Below the pieces are notes generated by a model. That model was not told where the DNA came from, did not search any database, and saw nothing but the letters and a program-made list of their open reading frames with translations. 64,000 nucleotides of DNA, from contig NZ_MTBA01000010.1 in the NCBI RefSeq assembly GCF_002150805.1, positions 52,250 to 116,249 on the forward strand. Direction: 5' to 3'. The number at the start of each line of letters is the position of its first letter. The first letter of the stretch is position 1. This document shows positions 61,989 through 64,000 of this stretch, piece after piece. The DNA comes from Oceanospirillum sanctuarii (lineage in GTDB: Bacteria; Pseudomonadota; Gammaproteobacteria; Pseudomonadales; Halomonadaceae). The translations under genes and the position numbers were made by a program.

Positions 61989-64000
61989 ATGATCACTTCG
62001 ATAAGACTCAGTTTTCACCGGCTTGCAGTCCTTTTTCTTGCATTTGCTATGTCAGCTGTAGCATCAGCAGCTGAAACCCAGAAAATAGCGGGTACTATCC
62101 TATTCGTCCATGGAGATGTTTCTGTTGTTTCGCCTTCTGGTGACATTAGGTCTGCATCTAGGGGAGGGGCTGTCTACGAAGGTGAGCGGATCATTTCTTC
62201 TGCGGCTAGCAGTATGCAGCTGAAAATGGTTGATAGTGGTTACTTGGCTATTCGCCCTTCTACTGAGATTCGTATCGATAAGTACCGATTTGAGCAAGAC
62301 CAGGAAGATAAAGCTGAAACTTCTCTTTTAAGAGGTGGTTTACGCTCTATCACAGGAACTATAGGCAAGACCCGCAAAGAGAGTTTCAAATTACGAACTC
62401 CGGTTGCGACTATCGGTATCCGCGGAACCGATCTTGAGGTTTTTTATGTCCCCTCCAGTCGAAATGAGCTTTTGGCTAAGGGGGCATATTTACGGATTAA
62501 CTCTGGAAAAGGTTATCTACAAACCTTTGCTGGTGTGCAGTTTGTAAACCCGAACCAGACAGGTTTTGTTAGCACCAAGCAGAGTGTGCCTCAAATTCTT
62601 AAAACAGCTCCTGAGATTTTTAATCAGCCAGAACTGGACTTTATTCCAGAGGAAAAAGAGGCTGATGATTCTGCTGGCTTTAATGATTCGGAAGAGCGTG
62701 CTCAGCCAGATAACAATTCATTAGAGAATGAGTCGCGAGCTAAACAGAGAGAAACGGACTCGGTAGCAGATGCTTTTGAAGAAAATAATGCTCAGATTCC
62801 AGCAGAAGATGATGCTTCTTTTGCAGAAACAGATGAGCTTGTTGATTTAGCTTTACCTCCCGATCTTCTTGATAGTTGGAATAGCGACTCAGAGTTATCG
62901 TCAGAATCTGACCCTGAACTTCCTGTTGAAGATATTGAACTTGGTGTCATTGGAGAGGCTACTCCTGAAACAGTTGTCGCAGCTCAGTCCGGAATCTTTA
63001 GCTATTCAGTCCCATCAACTGGTTTTGGGGTTTCTGAAGGAACCCTTAATACCGCTGGTAGTAAGACAAATCTGACAATCGATTTTGACAAGGATTGGGT
63101 GTCCTATGATCTGCAGCTGGATTTTTCTTCGCCATTAAGCCAGCAGCCTGCTGCTGTGTCTGGAGTAAATGGCGGGCTTTGGATTTTTGCTGGCGGTGGA
63201 ACTGTTAAGGACTTTACCGGAGAGCTCGGACTAAACCTGTCAGGTACATATTCCGACAATATGGTTGCAGATCAGCCTGCCCAGGGTAAATGGTTTGGCT
63301 TCTTTACTGGCGATAATGCAGAGGGGCTTTTTAGTTCTTTTGAGCTGGAAAGTGGCGTTTACTCGGTGTTTGGCTTCACCGAATCGTCCTCAAGAACTCC
63401 AACAGATTATCTGGCGGGAATGACCACTCTGAGCGGCATCAAGGGTTACATCCTGAGCAACGGTAATACAGTTAATCCTCTCAGTAACTATACCCTTTAC
63501 CAGAATGGCAGTGCTCTCTCGGCCTTGGTGAACCCCTTAACGGGTGAGCAATGGGTGGCGGCGTCTGCAGCTGCTTCTGAGGTTGTTCTCGGTGATGCAA
63601 CGGTAACTTGGGGTAGTTGGAACAGCTGGCGTCAGATCAATGATCAGAGCCTGATCGAACAAAGTACACCGATCCAATATATCCACACCAACCAACTGAC
63701 CGCTGCCACGATTCCGGCAAGCCTTCAGGGTGTTTATCACTTCAACAGTGTCAGTGGACAGGCCTACGATCAGTCCGGTGCTAATGGTGGTATTCAAGCG
63801 GGTAACCTGACCATCGACTTTACGCAACAGCAGGCCAGTCTGGATCTCTCAGGTGCTCTGGGTTCGGACAGCTGGGGGGCTTATGGCAGCGACAGTCTGA
63901 GCAACCTCTATGTCGGTAGCTTTGCACTGAGTGGCAGTCGTTATGATGGTGTGACCACGGAAAGCCTGAGCGGTAACGCACAGGGGCAGTTTGCCGGAAG
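61989..64000 (+). CDS. FecR-domain exported protein with duplicated beta-rich domains (3' end outside window)
   Basis: An open frame of at least 670 residues running off the window. A signal peptide ends near residue 27 (VASAAE; no lipobox). The FecR domain (about 30-190) has the hallmark RTPVATIGIRGTDLEV (about 137-151). An acidic Asp/Glu-rich linker (about 215-330) follows. Two related beta-rich units come next: NLTIDF occurs near 362 and again near 605, each followed by a SxDL strand and then a glycine motif (GKWFGFFTGDNAEG in the first, LSGNAQGQFAG in the second) that recalls TbpB-like barrel domains of surface proteins. It is 22 bases from the Slam-like gene. FecR proteins without FecI often serve in surface or secretion settings. 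Codon use and GC rise in the last 600 bases. Confidence 0.7.
   Translation, partial: MITSIRLSFHRLAVLFLAFAMSAVASAAETQKIAGTILFVHGDVSVVSPSGDIRSASRGGAVYEGERIISSAASSMQLKMVDSGYLAIRPSTEIRIDKYRFEQDQEDKAETSLLRGGLRSITGTIGKTRKESFKLRTPVATIGIRGTDLEVFYVPSSRNELLAKGAYLRINSGKGYLQTFAGVQFVNPNQTGFVSTKQSVPQILKTAPEIFNQPELDFIPEEKEADDSAGFNDSEERAQPDNNSLENESRAKQRETDSVADAFEENNAQIPAEDDASFAETDELVDLALPPDLLDSWNSDSELSSESDPELPVEDIELGVIGEATPETVVAAQSGIFSYSVPSTGFGVSEGTLNTAGSKTNLTIDFDKDWVSYDLQLDFSSPLSQQPAAVSGVNGGLWIFAGGGTVKDFTGELGLNLSGTYSDNMVADQPAQGKWFGFFTGDNAEGLFSSFELESGVYSVFGFTESSSRTPTDYLAGMTTLSGIKGYILSNGNTVNPLSNYTLYQNGSALSALVNPLTGEQWVAASAAASEVVLGDATVTWGSWNSWRQINDQSLIEQSTPIQYIHTNQLTAATIPASLQGVYHFNSVSGQAYDQSGANGGIQAGNLTIDFTQQQASLDLSGALGSDSWGAYGSDSLSNLYVGSFALSGSRYDGVTTESLSGNAQGQFAG

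Noticed and set aside
1..64000. CRISPR arrays, IS elements, integrases, phage structural genes
   Set aside because: I looked for regularly spaced repeats, transposase motifs and phage genes on both strands and found none.

Overview
The window reads as chromosomal DNA of a Gram-negative gammaproteobacterium, most likely a marine Oceanospirillales-type or Pseudomonas-like organism. This is inferred from gene content: Pseudomonas-style two-subunit arginine succinyltransferase genes, an ArgR/GbdR-type AraC regulator, dapA-bamC, miaB-ybeZ-ybeY-corC-lnt, prc, ccoG, and a tRNA-Asn with encoded CCA. Genes are dense on both strands, with many clear hairpin-plus-T terminators. I see no integrase, IS element, CRISPR array or rRNA.

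Layout. 1-5.9 kb: end of purA, a LysR regulator beside a DUF1338 (2-oxoadipate dioxygenase/decarboxylase family) enzyme, a small membrane protein of unknown function, a GMC oxidoreductase and an Lpp-like lipoprotein. 5.9-7.6 kb: a leucine-rich-repeat lipoprotein on the minus strand. 7.7-23.2 kb: an arginine succinyltransferase (AST/aru) catabolic region. A GlxA-type AraC regulator diverges from aruC over a tandem site that fits the Pseudomonas ArgR consensus as I recall it. The remaining genes (M20 hydrolase, aruF, aruG, astD, astB) lie 6 kb further on. The gap holds a zinc-type CDF exporter with its SmtB-like repressor and operator, then an unusual tightly packed four-gene membrane cluster (12274-16455): a voltage-gated-type cation channel, a 507-aa glycine-rich protein, a TerB-like protein and a glycine-zipper protein. 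The astB terminator is not followed by astE; the CPG2-like M20 hydrolase heading the operon is a candidate replacement.

23.2-34 kb: a signalling block with a metallophosphatase, a lone receiver protein, a CheB-CheR-PAS fusion overlapping a PAS-GGDEF-EAL protein, and a large hybrid histidine kinase. 34-38.5 kb: FKBP isomerase, then an arsenic operon arsR-acr3-GAPDH-arsJ. 38.5-43.3 kb: an EAL phosphodiesterase with a degenerate GGDEF domain, then an Lrp-type regulator divergent from a third, stand-alone AstA-family gene. 43.5-48.8 kb: dapA-bamC, a metallo-beta-lactamase-fold protein, a strongly acidic 48-aa microprotein with its own signals, a candidate small RNA, and ccoG. 48.9-60.4 kb: lnt, corC, ybeY, ybeZ, miaB, a DUF1820 gene, tpm, prc, apeB and tRNA-Asn. 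60.5-64 kb: a TPR plus beta-barrel (Slam-like) outer-membrane protein followed by a FecR-domain protein with duplicated beta-rich domains that runs off the window end.

The most interesting items are the four-gene membrane cluster, the possible AstE replacement, the tandem ArgR-type operator, the third AstA paralogue, the Slam-like/FecR pair, the acidic microprotein and the candidate small RNA. All function statements rest on motif reading and family knowledge; no database search was run.
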